A DNA stretch of 5,963 bases, taken from an uncultured Alistipes sp. GTDB taxonomy: Bacteria > Bacteroidota > Bacteroidia > Bacteroidales > Rikenellaceae. A program made the position numbers and the translations under genes. This document shows, one piece after another, positions 5,897 to 5,963 of this stretch. Every line of letters begins with the position of its first letter. Within the stretch, counting starts at the first letter, position 1. The stretch is taken from NCBI GenBank assembly GCA_900545315.1, contig UQYM01000049.1, positions 1-5,963 on the forward strand. The letters are read 5' to 3'. The notes beneath the pieces are model-generated. The model was not told where the DNA came from, did no database searches, and saw nothing but the letters and a program-made list of their open reading frames with translations.

Positions 5897-5963
5897 ATGA
5901 GCGGTTCAGCCGCATTAAAAGGCAAAGTTCGGAAAGAGTTGCGTTACCAGATCGTTACCGCAG
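5897..5963 (+). CDS. Possible start of an unrecognised gene (3' partial)
   Basis: An ATG at 5897 opens a frame to the window edge (22 codons, beginning MSGSAALKGKVRKELRYQ). It is preceded by GGAGG at 5889-5893, only three bases from the ATG, which is close for a Shine-Dalgarno sequence. A Shine-Dalgarno sequence is also unusual next to the other genes here. The peptide is basic and I do not recognise it. A competing minus-strand frame covers 5962-5915, so even the direction is unsure. With 67 bases visible this is only a candidate. Confidence 0.22.
   Translation, partial: MSGSAALKGKVRKELRYQIVTA

Noticed and set aside
5915..5962. Minus-strand tail of a possible gene entering from the right, ending 'QLFPNFAF' and TAA
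   Set aside because: Only 15 codons are visible and they overlap the equally plausible plus-strand start at 5897. Direction cannot be decided.

Overview
The window looks like ordinary chromosomal DNA from a member of the Bacteroidales. A Rikenellaceae or Alistipes-like organism is possible, but this is inferred from gene content, moderate GC and signals, not from a marker gene. Supporting signs are near-exact matches to the Bacteroidetes -7 promoter element TAnnTTTG, no Shine-Dalgarno sequence in front of the well-supported genes, AT-rich leaders, and a lone HSDR_N-type protein of a kind common in this phylum.

Layout from left to right: the last 28 codons of a probable ROK-family sugar kinase (2-88, +), followed 11 bases later by a GNAT acetyltransferase (100-639, +). 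Converging on it is a small PD-(D/E)xK protein resembling the N-terminal domain of type I restriction HsdR (616-1101, -); the two coding regions overlap by 24 bases. A 159-base divergent spacer (1102-1260) carries a clean minus-strand promoter match and a 14-base direct repeat. Next is maeB (1261-3540, +), the two-domain malic enzyme with a C-terminal phosphotransacetylase-like domain, which decarboxylates malate to pyruvate in central metabolism. After it come a good promoter match (3550-3580) and a perfect 12-bp hairpin (3595-3622), then a secreted GH2 beta-galactosidase-like protein (3659-5536, +) that ends at a strong intrinsic terminator (5581-5609). The last 350 bases hold no convincing gene. 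They carry hairpins, a Tn5/IS50-end-like word and perhaps the first codons of a gene running off the edge.

The genes do not form one pathway. The ROK and GNAT genes are probably co-transcribed. maeB and the GH2-like gene appear to be separate units. The most notable item is the GH2-like protein. It keeps the LacZ fold landmarks, a signal peptide, an intact reading frame, its own promoter and its own terminator. Yet it has lost almost every active-site residue that can be aligned by eye, and the barrel segment that should carry the nucleophile is absent. It looks like a maintained periplasmic or secreted pseudoenzyme rather than a decaying gene. No multi-gene novel system (CRISPR, defence island, biosynthetic cluster) is visible.
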